Assembly: GCF_963966145.1 (NCBI RefSeq)
Contig: NC_091053.1
Span: 15,128,001-15,192,000 of the forward strand
Length of the DNA: 64,000 nt
DNA from: Tenebrio molitor
Lineage: Eukaryota; Arthropoda; Insecta; Coleoptera; Tenebrionidae
Direction of reading: 5' to 3'
The position numbers were made by a program, and so were the translations under genes. The notes below the pieces were generated by a model. It searched no databases. It was not told the origin of the DNA and saw only the letters and a list, made by a program, of their open reading frames with translations. Within the stretch, counting starts at the first letter, position 1; each line of letters opens with the position of its first letter. Below are positions 23,780-35,290 of the stretch, one piece after another.

Positions 23780-25020
23780 CAGGGTGGTCCCGATATAACC
23801 TGCCAGAAGAAATCCAGTAATAGGTGACGATGAGTAGAACTCATCTACAAAAAATGTTTCTAATAAAAGTCTTTTCGTTTTCGAGATAAAAATAATTGAA
23901 AATTTGGTCAAAATTTGCTGTACGCTAATGAGTTAATCGGTTTTGAAAAGGTAATTCTGGTTACTTGGCTGCAATTTCTTTAGCAACGGTACCTGTAACA
24001 CCTATGACATTTGTCAAGTTTAATTTTAAATTTGCGAATCCTTCAAAAAGTTATGAAATTCACAAAACAAGAATACGCCGATTTGCATTTACTCTATGGC
24101 GAAACACGTGGTAATTCATGACCGGCAAGGCGACCATACGGCGAGCGTTTTCCTGAAGGAGTCCTTCCGTCCCGTTGTACTTTTGTGGAGCTACATCTGC
24201 ATTTATGTGAGGTTGGTTCTGACTGATTCCAATACGATGGCGTCCCCGATCCTCCATTTAACCCCTCTGGATTTTAATTTTTGGGGCCACACGAAAGATT
24301 TGGTATACGAAGTTGAAATAAATAGAAAAGGCCAACTCCAGAAACACGTAACAGACGCCGCGACCAGATTCGTAAAAACCTAGAAATGCTGAATTCTGTT
24401 TATGAAAATTGGTACCAACGGAAGGCACACAGAACATTTATTATAAAATCATTTTTCCAGTCTAGTTTACCTTTCATTAGTTAGTAGATATTCTCAGTTA
24501 GAGTTGAAAGTACGAATATGTAAAATGTAAATAAATTTATTCAGTACATTATTTCGGCTATTTAACCACAATTAAGACGATACTCTTATTACACAGTTCT
24601 TCCACAATTTTGCATACACTACCTCTACATTTATTTACACATTGAGGAACACCACCTTATTTATTAGTCATTCACCTCAGTCCACAAAATCAGCTTTTGT
24701 ACCTAAATAAGCTGGTGAATTAACGCACACAGTGTACAGCAATTTCAATAAATGTCATTAATTTGATTTAGTTTGTCAGATTTGAGATTTGTCATAAACG
24801 ATTCAGGTACCTATGTTGCTTAGATACTGTCATCCTTACAAACACCAACAATTAATTCCTGAGTAGGTACGTATTTTTGTGGTCAGCAGCGTCGAATGAG
24901 TGTGGAGAGGGGTTAATTTATCCCCATTATTTTGGACCTAATGAAGAGGGGTTTTTTGGACTTGTTAGATCCTTCTAATGACCCAGAATTTTTTTGGTAA
25001 GTTATATCGGGACCACCCTG
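23780..25020 (+). mobile_element. Tc1/mariner-type element with CAGGGTGGTCCCG ends
   Basis: The ends are CAGGGTGGTCCCGATATAAC and the matching reverse complement GTTATATCGGGACCACCCTG, flanked by TA (23778-23779, 25021-25022). At 1241 bp it is shorter than a full autonomous element. It still carries pieces of its own transposase (24053-24440), so ends and protein family can be linked. The 3' 550 bp is non-coding. Confidence 0.9.
24053..24440 (+). pseudogene. DUF4817-type transposase relic inside the element
   Basis: From the ATG at 24053, MKFTKQEYADLHLLYGETRG is the usual N terminus of this family. After an in-frame TGA it continues as PARRPYGERFPEGVLPSRCT and FVELHLHLCEVGSD, the end of the helix-turn-helix region. 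It then jumps to the C-terminal catalytic part, TPLDFNFWGHTKDLVYEVEI, and after a frameshift to NLEMLNSVYENWYQRK. About 200 internal residues, including the first two catalytic aspartates, are absent. Inactive. Confidence 0.85.
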
Positions 25021-25166
25021 TATAACTATGAAAAGAAACGAATTAACTGGAGAAAAATAATTTCAAATAAACCTGATATTAACAAAACAGATTTGAAAAT
25101 AAAAGAAAGAGCTTATATTAATAACATAATTACATAAACATTTTTGAAAATATGTAGTTATTTAAG

Positions 25167-25282
25167 ATATAAGTGTAAAAAAGTTATCCTTTATTGCACG
25201 AACGGGTTTAAAATACGACCGAGGTACGAGGGAGTATTTTAAAGGATATGAGTGCAACAAAGGAACTTTTTACACGTATGTC
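25167..25282. repeat. Long palindrome with CGAGGTACGAGG loop
   Basis: The left arm AGTGTAAAAAAGTTATCCTT...TTATTGCAC pairs with GTGCAACAAAGGAACTTTTT and ACACGT, with arms of about 50 bp. The inner arms GGTTTAAAATAC and GTATTTTAAA enclose GACCGAGGTACGAGGGA. Confidence 0.75.
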
Positions 25283-26398
25283 TTACAACATTTTATCTAC
25301 GATCGTGAGATCATCACACCGGTTTCAACATAAATTTGTATAAAACAATAATTATTGATTCAATATTTTATGAATAACCAAAGTCGTTTGAGAACCACGT
25401 CGTTTAGCAATCTACTTCTAAACAATGTTTCCAACAAATTGTATTGTTGTATTCTGACAGTTCTGTGCCATAAAAGCGTGTACTAAAAGTTTTAGGGCAT
25501 GATTCCGTCAGTTCACTAAACGTCAAGTTTGACAACGACATATCGTAGATAAAATAATAATTGGTGGATTAATTCGAATATTTTTAGTCATCAAAGGCAG
25601 TTTAGGAGAAACGTCACAATTAGGCGAACTATAAAGCAATAAGAATAATCTGGGGAACATCGAAAGAGAAACAAGAATCTTGACAATTAAAAAAAATGTG
25701 AAAATATATTTGAAAGATTTCCAAATCTCAAAAATATTTCCTAAGACATACTCACAAAATTTTAAGAGTAGCCAAAATACGCTGCAAATTCCATACAAAT
25801 AACTAAAGAAATAAATGTAGTTTGAAGAGCACTGAATAAGGAAAGGACAAGATATACAAAAAATCAAATTGAAATCAAGGGAAAAGTGTAAAATGTATAT
25901 GTGTGTAAATTCAAAAATCGCCCGAGAAAACTAAAATTAATGTGAAGTGTCCGTTTAATCGGTATTTAACAGATTTTCTCTTTTTGAATTGCTTGTCCGT
26001 TTAGTTCTCTGTCTGAATACAGTTAGCTCAAAAACTAATACATAGATCGATTTTCTTCAAAGTTTGTTACGAAGGGAAAATTCCTGATTGTGTTCAGCAC
26101 ATTGTTTCATACTGGACAATAACGATAAATCTGTGCTGATTATGTTGCGGTGTAGTGAGCTCACCTCGCTTAGTTCAGTTGCTTTGAATTTAATCTAAGC
26201 GGCGTGCGTTATCACCTCACATCTTATTTTTTTTTTTACGTTGTAATCCTAAACTTTGGAAGTTATTTTTTAATTTAATTCTTACTTCAATTTCCTGACG
26301 GTCTAAGGTACTGTTATTTGACCGATTGCTGCTAATTTCTTAATTATTTTTTTTTTGTCACGTTAGACACGTTTATATCTTTTTAAACGGATTTAAAT
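25283..26398. other. No gene; includes a TTATCTACGAT inverted pair
   Basis: TTTTATCTACGAT (about 25290) and ATCGTAGATAAAAT (about 25540) form a short inverted pair about 240 bp apart. The rest is AT-rich, partly purine-rich, and unassigned. Confidence 0.4.
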
Positions 26399-26641
26399 GT
26401 GTTTGAGTTCACTGCAGCCACTTATTTGTTTCACAAGTCTTCAGGGGGCAGCTCAAGCAGAAAATTACATGAACTTTTGGAGAAGCTTCAAATAAAAATT
26501 CAACTTTATATTAACTTTGTCACATTTCTAAATATACCTGCGCAGATACGCGAGCATTGTCTCCGCCAGAAGCTATTAAAGGATACAATTTTTAAAAAAT
26601 GTAATGAGAACACAGAGAAATTGCAGGTATTTTTAAATTAG
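26399..26641 (+). CDS. Exon-like open frame, unknown
   Basis: An 80-codon frame with protein-like composition (KLHELLEKLQIKIQLYINF, then ENTEKLQ). A CACTGCAG precedes it at about 26405-26413 and TTGCAG|GTATTT follows the last KLQ, so it could be an exon with acceptor and donor. No family was recognised, and chance remains the simplest explanation. Confidence 0.2.
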   Translation: MFEFTAATYLFHKSSGGSSSRKLHELLEKLQIKIQLYINFVTFLNIPAQIREHCLRQKLLKDTIFKKCNENTEKLQVFLN

Positions 26642-26652
26642 CAAAATCAATA

Positions 26653-26822
26653 CAGGGTTATTCACGAGTAATAATGGGACCGACAGAATAAAAAATGCAA
26701 CCCACAATACATTTTCAAAAATAGCCGGACATTTTAATTTCAGTAGCCAGCTTTTTTCGGAAATGTAGTGTGGGTTGCATTTTTTATTCTGTCGAGCCCA
26801 TTATAACTCGTGAATAACCCTG
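26653..26822. mobile_element. Short MITE, CAGGGTTATTCACGAG ends
   Basis: The ends CAGGGTTATTCACGAGTAAT and ATTATAACTCGTGAATAACC(CTG) are flanked by TA. It is 170 bp with arms of about 70 bp (GAATAAAAAATGCAACCCAC pairs with GTGGGTTGCATTTTTTATTC), so the element is almost a perfect hairpin. Confidence 0.9.
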
Positions 26823-26946
26823 TATATCTGAACATTGTTTTCCTTAAAATTAACACAGTTTGTTTTAACATTTCATAAAATAACCAAATTTTTATACAAC
26901 AAAAAGATTGAAACCTCTAATAGTTACCGAGAATCAATTTTTTATT

Positions 26947-27041
26947 CACCCTTAATGGAAACGGTAATTTTACGTACTCACTTTTTCGGACGCTGACCGT
27001 GGCGCCATTTGTTGGTCTGTTTAGTAAGTTCGCAACGAAAT
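26947..27041 (+). repeat. Dispersed repeat with GGCGCCA core (copy X)
   Basis: CTTAATGGAAACGGTAATTT, TACGTACTCACTTTTTCGGA, CGCTGACCGTGGCGCCATTT and GTTGGTCTGTTTAGTAAGTT match the minus strand of 35383-35493. Copy X lacks about 14 bp between two direct CTTTTTCG-like repeats, the kind of loss expected from slippage. Confidence 0.8.
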
Positions 27042-27135
27042 GGTAGATACAAAATAAATTTGTAATTTTTTCAATGATGCCTTTTGCTTTGTACCTAGTT
27101 CGTGCGGTCGCCTAAAAAATTTAATGGGCGCCTCT

Positions 27136-27213
27136 GCCAAAAAGTGCCTTTTGTCCTCGTTTGTGTTCGTGCTTCGGTTGCGCCTCGGTCAGAAAACTCT
27201 GACACTTTTTGGC
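27136..27213. repeat. Palindrome GCCAAAAAGTG...CACTTTTTGGC
   Basis: The arms are 11 bp and perfect. The enclosed 56 bp has the phrases TTCGTGCTTCGGTTGCGCCT and CTCGTTTGTG, similar in style to the loops of other palindromes in the window. Confidence 0.65.
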
Positions 27214-27349
27214 CTTGATAGACAAATAACTGCATATCACAATTTTTACGTTTTTTATGGGTTTTGTGAGATCGTGATCAAGCGTTTATTATGATATTAT
27301 TACAGAGCACGTGGTATTTTTCGTTTTGAAACGAGTAATCCAGACAATC

Positions 27350-27489
27350 GGGCGGAGTATCTTGGAAAGTACTGCGTCTAATGAAGATCTCTGCGGCACA
27401 CCGGATTTATAATTAATTCCACTGGAAAGTGATCGTGTAGGTAATTGTGAAAAGGTAGAAAAATGCAGATTAAGTTGTAAAGTTGTCAT
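27350..27489 (-). pseudogene. Reverse-transcriptase relic (motif block B), weak
   Basis: The minus-strand frame reads SSGINYKSGVPQRSSLDAVL, compatible with the GVPQGS-x-LGP block of non-LTR RT with G-to-R and G-to-D changes. No other RT block is adjacent. Confidence 0.4.
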
Positions 27490-28940
27490 CTGTCAATGGT
27501 GTAGTCGTGACACCTCGCATGTTACGCGATGAATTAACTCGATCACAAACATTTAGTGTTTTCGTGTGTGCAATTGAGCATACGAGTAAAATGTTTACAA
27601 AAAAGTGGACACGTCGTGGTGGCAAGCACTTGTCCGGTTTCGTCCTACACTGCTCCCAGAGCCAATTAGACCCTTGTCCTAATATTCGAGTGGGCCGACA
27701 CATTTAGTTAAAAATACCACCGCCCCCGCTCCCATCTCGCTATCATATTTCCCAACTAGTGTATTAAATGGGTCGTAACGTAGAAATGGGAGCGATAAAA
27801 AGCCGATTAATTACGCTTTTCTTTCGGTGGAGCGTTAAAAATGACATCTCCTGACATCTGACACGCTGCATCTGCACCAACAATCAATCTTGGTTAATTA
27901 TTCGTCGTCGGTGCATCATCACTCCAGTCTCTCCCCGATAATAATAGTAAGAGCATCGTCTGATCCGGCATGTCGGTGTCCTTTACAAAATTGATGATTA
28001 TTTTCCAACCGAATCAATCACCCCGACGGCAATTTACTTACTACTTTGCGATAAATCAAACAGTGTCAGTGCAACGCTGCTGCAACTTCAATAACTCACC
28101 CGGAATTATTATCCTTTTCTTCTGTGCAGAGTCGAGAACGTTGGAGCTCGCATAACGAACGTCTTCCGTGTCGGCGCTTAAAGCTCTTAAACGAATCACA
28201 CAGATAATTGCCGTCTGTGTGCGTGCGTGCGGTTGAACTTGAACTTCCATTATGGGCTAATGTTATTTAAAACTTGGTAATCTTCATCTTGGAATTGTGA
28301 ATGGAGCTACCGATGGCCGCGAGCCTGTCGTTATGGGTGGTCGGGGCTCCATTGTGGACCTGGTGCACGCGACGGGGCGAATTTCGAGAAACCATCGAAC
28401 GATCTCTGTCCTTCTGCTGAACAAAACAACAACAAAAACAGTCGCAAGTGCTGTAGATTTGAAGGCTGCACAGAGAGGAGTAACACATCTTGCGTCCAAG
28501 TAGAGCGCTCCAAGAGATGGTCGGTCTGAGCGAACAGTTTTTGAGTACAGATCAGAGAAATATTCGAAATATACTCTGTTTCTGAGCCCCATGCCGGTAA
28601 GCCACAAAACGACCGAAGCGCTGACAGATTCCAGTGCGTCCAAAACATTTCATGAATAATAATTAATAATAAGCAATATCCTTTACGTGGCATCTTCCAA
28701 ACACCATGTTTTCTCGCTCACACTGCGTATGTTAAGCGGTGATTTATTACTGATTTATGACAACCCAGTTGTACGACTTACCGGCATTGAACTCAGAAAC
28801 GGAGTATATCTCTCCTGAAGCTGTTGGTGTATGTCCTCACAACAGACACTCAATTTGTGACCTGTCGTATTTATTTTTGGTTTTTTCACATTCCTTGATT
28901 GAAATAATTTGTAAGTTTTGTGTGCGAGTAGAGTTTACAG
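27490..28940. other. No gene supported; moderately GC
   Basis: Apparently single-copy sequence with several overlapping open frames on both strands (27.5-28.7 kb). The longest, about 120 codons on the minus strand at 28.3-28.7 kb, has no recognised domain. Confidence 0.4.
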
Positions 28941-28942
28941 GA

Positions 28943-28964
28943 GTTGTTTTTGTTTCAGGTAAGC
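28943..28964 (+). promoter_or_regulatory. Possible recursive splice site (3'ss directly fused to 5'ss)
   Basis: GTTGTTTTTGTTTCAG ends at 28958 and is followed at once by GTAAGC, that is, an acceptor with a T-rich tract joined to a consensus-like donor. Known: such zero-length exon junctions serve as ratchet points in long introns of Drosophila and other animals. Inferred: the window may lie in a long plus-strand intron. One site alone is weak evidence. Confidence 0.4.
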
Positions 28965-31900
28965 GTGACGCCGTCTTTTGGAAGTCTGCGAGGCGATCGT
29001 GCCGCAGCGGCATTCTCGGGGGTCATGCGTGCCGTCCCCGAGGAAAACAATCCAGACCTTACCTAAGATTACCCAACTATTAATAGGAGTTACTGAGAGA
29101 GTCCGCTGGCGAAACTCAAGAGAATTAGCCGGCTTAGTCTGGTTGATTGCTAAATTAATCCGACGGATTCCTGGGGGAGCGATGGCAGTCGGACGGCGAT
29201 AAAAAGGTGATGGATTGGGAGCGATGTAGTTTTTCCGATTGGTCGCGAAAATAAAAACACTTTTAGAGGAGTGTGTGGGAATTGCCGGGGAAAAAGTCAC
29301 ATTAGTGGAGATACTCCATGATAATTTAATACGTTTCTCTCTCCTTCTATTTTTTCTTTATCTCTCTTTGTCCTTTTTAATCTCGTAATTAGATTTTTTT
29401 TAAATATTTGTGCATGCACCTGTTGTATGGACTCCTTCCTTGCTCAGAGTCTTCTGTTTCCTCATTTTGATTAAATCCTATTCTGTTGGAATTCTGCTCC
29501 TTACGGCTCTGCTGTAACGTGTCTTGAGGGACTAGATATTACTTACGACGAATAAGAGTCTCTTAGCTGAAGTAAATGGAGTAGTTTCTGTTGATTAGAA
29601 TGTTTGCAATTGCTAAAATCACCACATTCTAGAATTTCTCTTGAAGAAACTAACGAGTGAAGATTGTACTTTTTACTGGAAAATTTTGCATTTTTAGGTT
29701 CTTCAAGAAATATTCTAGGCGTTAGGTTTATGGGTTTAGCACCAAAAAAGTTTTGAGAACATTTTTTAGTCGATTACATCTGCTATTGTCGCAGCTTCTG
29801 TCACCATACAGTTCAATTTTTATTAATGTTTGCGAGATTTTTAGCATCTGATTACTTCTTCAAATTTCGTTCACTATTTGCTATGCTTTTACAATATTCG
29901 ATGTACCCATTGTTGCAAATTCTCCTGTTCTTCCTATTTCTTCTAACTGAAGATATTGTTTTCTAAGCATTAATTTATTAATCTGGACTAGATTATGATA
30001 TTTTTCTTTGTTTAACATCTCAAAGCGTTCTTAGAATTTTTACTTTCTACTATTTTTTACTCCTTTTGATTCTCCTCTGTTGAATATATGTAATTTGTTC
30101 TTTCAGAATGCATTATCTTTTTATTTTTAAGATTTTCTTTCATTTTTCCTCACTAGTGATTCAATTGCCATCTTTGCTAACTAATTTCAGTGGGCAAAAA
30201 CCACTAAAATCCAATGATCATGGAAACAATCATTTGCATCTAAGTTTTTCGTACTTTTTTTCTTTGCACTTTTTGCTACATTTATAGAATATTAGAATTT
30301 TAAACTTCTCTTATAGTTCCTTGTTTGGAATTTTTTACACTTTTCTTCTTACTGTTTTAACTATCTTCGCCGTTCTTACAATTGAGCTCTTACTCTTATT
30401 TTCTTTTAGCGTCCTGTTATTTGGACAATGCTTACAGTTTTTTCGTATATGAGTTTTATTCACTTTTCCTCTTCACTATTTTTTACTTTCCTGTTTTCTT
30501 TGGACACTTTTTTTGTTCCTTATTAGTTATAATTAGTTTACTCTTCTGTTATTCAGAAAGTTTCTGGCAGTACTATATGACATTCAATGATAACATGTCA
30601 TTCCTTTTTGCGGCATTTTATTCTGTTTTTGTGTCTTTGATTTCTCCAATTCTTCATAAATCTCTTTAATTTACTTCTAAGTTCTATTTCTATTTGGACA
30701 TTTACTCTTTCCACACAATAATGCAATTTTCTTTTACTTTGATATCTTACAACTCACATAATCTTTTAGCTGCAACCTTTTAACCATTCTTAGTTCTTTG
30801 TTTTCTTCCTTCTTTCTTTTAAAAGCTTCTTTCCTCTCAGCCATTCTAGAATCTTTCCTTTAGTACAGCTGCTCATTTCTCTACTTGTGTGTGTTAACTT
30901 CTATTTCGTCTATTTCCATGTCCGTCAGTTCTTCACAGATTCTTCAATGCATTTCTAAATTTTTCACTTTTTGTTTTCTCTGTCTTGCTATATGCGTTTT
31001 ACGCCCCATTTGCTTCGTCGCGTCCAGGTCACCGTCACCACATCCCTTTAAGGCGTCGCGGCTCCGTGTTTGCTTTCAGTCTGAGCTGAGGTAATCCTGA
31101 GGGACGCGCCAGGAAGCCGCACACACATAAACGTCAAATGTGGAGGGACTTTCAAACCTAATTAATAAATTGACGTGCGCTGCTCAATCCTCCCTCACTC
31201 AAACAACTTACACAACGAAGTTAATACCGAATCCGGTAACTATTTGCGCATTAAAAGCCGTTCGCAAATAATGTTGTTAATACAATTTGTAAGTTAAACT
31301 AGTTTAGTTTGGGACCGTCTACGTCGAACTTCTTGGGGGATTTGGTACCGTGAGGCCTTCCAGACGCAACGAGCGAAGCTTTTTTGTGCCTCCTCCGGGA
31401 TATTACTTGATAGAACTTAATACTAATTGTGTTGTGTGTGGAGAATGCCGCCGCCGCCCCCAACTTCTTAATCCGACGGCGAAACTTTCGGGTTGTTGAG
31501 AGGTGTTCTCTGAATAATTGATGGAGTCCGGGCACTCAACAATCATAACGCGTGTTAATCGCGCGAATGCCGTTCGGTTTCGTCAACGCGCCCGATCGCC
31601 GTTTTCGTTACGGAGACCGATCTGGACCAGATTAGGTTGTCAATGGGACAAGTCTGATCGCAGAAGTGGACCGGACCCATCGACTTGATATTAGACCATC
31701 GAGTAGTTTCGTTGCACCCTCTTCGACACCAGCTCCTTCCAGTCGGACGCTTCTGCCTCCCCGTCTGGTGTTTATCGTCGCGCCGCTTATAAACATTTCG
31801 AGATGAATCGTGGGGGTGTTAAGACGATAACGCCGATGCATAAATCACCGTTGCACAAAAGGACGGCCACGTGCTCGCATTTCGGAAGCCGGAATGGTCC

Positions 31901-32419
31901 GTTAATAGATTTAAAGCGGATTTGATGTGTTTCCGGTTCCGTAACACCACGCGCGATACCAGTTTGCGGCGCGATGGGGGCTATTATTGATGGCCTTTGT
32001 TCATCGCAGGGGTGCGCCTCTCTCTCGATCGGCCGGGTTTTGATCTGATTGATTAGATCTGATGGACGCTCTAGGATGGATGATGGCAGAGCAAATAGAG
32101 GGGAGAGGCGATGTTATGACTTCATTGCTCCGAGGGCACCGGGATTGTTAATGGATTCGATGGTGGTTCGGTGTTTGACTTTGCTGTTGAAATTCGGTCG
32201 CGGTTTGCCCGAAACAGGAGACGGTCGACACCGGGGATTGCTCCCTGCCAAAGGCTGTTTGTTTCGAATGGGGATGACTCGTTTAGGGCGTTTTTTCTGC
32301 GGTTAGAAGAGCCCATCGACGATTAAAAGGAAATCGTTTACCTCCACACCACTATTCTTTTTCTAGTACGTATTTGTCTTTGCAATAGATATAACATTAA
32401 CAAACAGTGTTTAAAAAAA
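28965..32419. other. No gene; pyrimidine-rich 29.3-31.0 kb
   Basis: 29.33-31.0 kb is C/T-rich on the plus strand (TTTCTTTTACTTTG-like phrases), mirroring the purine-rich domains elsewhere. 31.0-32.4 kb is GC-richer and apparently single copy, with overlapping open frames on both strands and no recognised domain. Confidence 0.45.
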
Positions 32420-32429
32420 AAACACTAGT

Positions 32430-32490
32430 GCCATCTGTATAGAACGTAAGTCTCAACGCAAAACCCTGCGAAACTCCGGCAAGTTATTGA
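32430..32490 (-). pseudogene. Possible reverse-transcriptase relic, weak
   Basis: The minus strand reads LAGVSQGFALRLTFYTDGT, which can be aligned with the AGVPQGS-x-LGPTLYT form of the RT block. The stretch is too short to exclude chance. Confidence 0.25.
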
Positions 32491-32569
32491 GTGGAATTTT
32501 TTTTTTTCGAACAGACAATCTAAAATACCTGTTTCTGTGTTTTGTTAATTCTAAACAAAAATGCAGGTA

Positions 32570-33454
32570 CAGGATGTCTCAAAATTCGCGAATTCCGAAT
32601 TCAGAGCGTGGTAGGGAAGGACCCAGTGGGGCTCGAAAAATACTTAGAAAAAAATCGCTCTTTCTGAAGAAGATATAAAGCATTTTAATCTTGTTCAATA
32701 CATAGCAGGCTTCATATCCACAGTGACAAAATACTATTCTATTTTTAAGAAAAATAACAAAAATTTAAGATTTTTTTAGTCCAAAGTAAAACTATTCTTC
32801 AAAAAATTGTTTTTTCTAATTTTGACATATAAAGTAACACTTTTCAAAATTAATTGACGTTTGGAAACGTCACACTTTTCATAACTGGTTACGAAAAGTA
32901 AAATCTTTCCTAACTGGTTAGGAAAAATTTATTGTATCACCAGTTGACACTGTCATATTTTTTGTTTTTAAGCAAAATAACCGTGCCTACTTACCTACTT
33001 GATTTTTTAACACAATAATAATTTATTATTAATGAAATTCATTAAGTACTTCGTTTAACGTTTGAAGAAACTTTTTTTTGTCAAAATTAGAAAAAATCTT
33101 GTATGTAACACGTTTGGAAATGCAATTTTGTGTAACTCGTGTGATTTTGCGGGATCTCGCTGCGCTCGTCCCGCAAATATTCCACTCGTTACACAAAATA
33201 ACGCATTTCCTAACTGGTTACATAAATAGCTATTACGTTATTATTTTCCACAATCATATCCACCATAAATAACAATTAACAACACTGAACTTTTCAGCCT
33301 GTATTTGAAGAAAACACAGTTCTAAGAGTGTACCTTCAGACCAATGTATCTTTGTGGGGGGGAGTCCCGATTTTTTTTTATTTCCATATTTGGACTACTG
33401 AAGTGATGCCCTACAACGCTCTGAATTCGGAATTCGCGAATTTTGAGACACCTG
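32570..33454. mobile_element. TA-flanked inverted-repeat element, CAGGATGTCTC ends
   Basis: CAGGATGTCTCAAAATTCGC and GCGAATTTTGAGACACCTG are the ends, flanked by TA. The arms continue through GAATTCCGAATTCAGAGCG and a GGTAGGG/CCCTAC pair, about 45 bp in all. It is 885 bp and non-coding, and contains the palindrome at 33104-33222 and several CTAACTGGTTA motifs (near 32885, 32912 and 33210). Confidence 0.85.
33104..33222. repeat. Palindrome with CTCGCTGCGCTCG loop nested in a MITE
   Basis: Arms of about 50 bp: GGAAATGC, TTTTGTGTAACTCGTG and TTTTGCGGGA face TCCCGCAAA, CACTCGTTACACAAAA and GCATTTCC. The loop is TCTCGCTGCGCTCG. It may be an independent element inserted in the host MITE. Confidence 0.8.
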
Positions 33455-33591
33455 TATAATCTCATATTTTATTTCATCTATTTTTTTAAAGAAGCAATTG
33501 GTGTCTAATTTGAATTGAATGTCAAAAATGTTCGGAAAAGATGAATGATTAAAGAAAACAAAGATGTTGCACCTGTTTCAACAAGTAAATA

Positions 33592-34119
33592 CAGGATGTT
33601 ATTGAAAGTTGTACAGATATTTTAACCACGAGCTACTGGCTTCATGTAGAACTTGGAAAAAATATCTAAAAAATTCTATGTCAAAAAATAAAATGACAAA
33701 TATTTTTTAAGCTAAAATGTTTTTTATGTAATTGCTTTTAGTCTTCTACGTTGTCAAACAACCTCGTAAGTAAAATTTCGGCACATTTTAAAAATACACC
33801 GTGTATATCATATTTTATAAAACGTACACCAATGCGGTTTTCTTGTTTTAAAGCATATTTCCTATAGGTTATTTCGCATTGGCCTACATTTTATAAAACA
33901 TGATATACAGGGTGTATTTTTAAAATGTGCCGAAATTTTACCTACGGGGTCATAGGACAACGTAGAAGACGAAAAGCAATTAAAAAAAAAGTAGCTCAAA
34001 AAATAAATGTCGTTTTATTTTTTGACATAGAATTTTTTAGATATTTTTTCCGAGTTCTACATGAAGCCAGTAGTTCGTGGTTAAAATATATGTACAATAT
34101 CTGTTTCAATAACACCCTG
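33592..34119. mobile_element. MITE, CAGGGTGATTTTGAAAG family (copy 2, reversed)
   Basis: The ends are CAGGATGTTATTGAAAG and CTTTCAATAACACCCTG-like, flanked by TA. The central loop is the reverse complement of the one in copy 1 (GCATATTTCCTATAGGT), so the insertion is in the opposite sense. 528 bp, non-coding. Confidence 0.85.
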
Positions 34120-34121
34120 TA

Positions 34122-35010
34122 TGTATGTAAAACAAATATTGTTCTCAAATTCAATTTGTAAGACAAATTTTCTCATCTTCGGAAAAATATGTTTTTCCAC
34201 TGAAAATTATATATTACGAATCAGGAATCTGAAATATAATCAATTTTTATTGCATTTTGAAATACGCGAACGTTGAGAAAAATTGGGGTTATGAATACAT
34301 AATCTCACATTCCTATTATTAGTTTTGTAAAGTAAAAATTATAATTTGACTTGAATTTGGCACCGAAAATGATTACTGAATAATAAATAAATACGTCGCT
34401 CAATCATAGTATCCAGTTTTTTCACTGGTTGAAATTAGAGAAAAATAAAATGTTTATCAGACTCTGGTATTGTCTGCCATAAAGGTACGTTGTAATTAAA
34501 AATTGAAAACAGACCACAAAGACACCTGAAATTGGATTCATTTTATTATTAGCTCTCCGGAACAGTGACACTTCCAAATTGAAAAATGTAATTTACGACA
34601 ACCATAACGTCACATTTTATTTTACCAAATTTCATGAACAAATTAACACGTGCTTTGATTTTTTTGTCGAAAATAATGAATCTGTTTGAACTCTTTTCTT
34701 GTTCCTTCTTACTAGTTTAGAATTTTTTGCGCCATTAAGTTACTTCAGAAACTTGCTGTCAGCAGTGTTTTCCATCAAAGGACCATGTCTTCTTTTTAGA
34801 ACAACTTGTTATGTTTTTCTGCGTTTTACTTCTGCATTTCGTTCTGAATCTGTTTAATTTACTTCCCATTTCTTTAGTTGGACATTTTCTTTTATACGCA
34901 AAATAACTAATACTTACAGTTTTCTTTTTGTTGTTATTTATTGCACTATTGTATCATCTATAAAAACTGTTGAACACAAACCCCTGGACCATTCACTGTT
35001 TTTTTCTTTC
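34122..35010. other. No gene seen
   Basis: AT-rich, unassigned. Around 34600 it has CACATTTTATTTTACCAAAT, a relative of the phrase near 35520 and 40795 (see the AACCTCA family). Confidence 0.4.
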
Positions 35011-35011
35011 G

Positions 35012-35290
35012 TAGTAACCTATAGGAAATATGCTTTAAAACAAGGAAACCGCATTGGTGTACGTTTTATAAAATATGATACACAGGGTGTATTTTTAAAA
35101 TGTGCCGAAATATTACCTACGAGGTTGTTTGACAACGTAGAATACTAAAAGCAATTAAAAAAAATTGTAGCTCAAAAAATAAATGTCATTTTATTTTTTG
35201 ACATAGAATTTTTTAAATATTTTTTCCGAGTTCTACATGAAGCCAGTAGCTCGTGATTGAATTATCTGCACAACTTTCAAAATCACCCTG
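35012..35290 (+). mobile_element. Half MITE, CAGGGTGATTTTGAAAG family (copy 3)
   Basis: It starts in the central loop (AGTAACCTATAGGAAATATG) and runs through one complete arm to CTTTCAAAATCACCCTG, followed by TA. The other arm is absent. The break is at the point of dyad symmetry. Confidence 0.85.

Noticed and set aside
28284..28693. Two overlapping minus-strand frames of about 120 codons
   Set aside because: Open in two frames at once and on the other strand, which points to low stop density, not coding.
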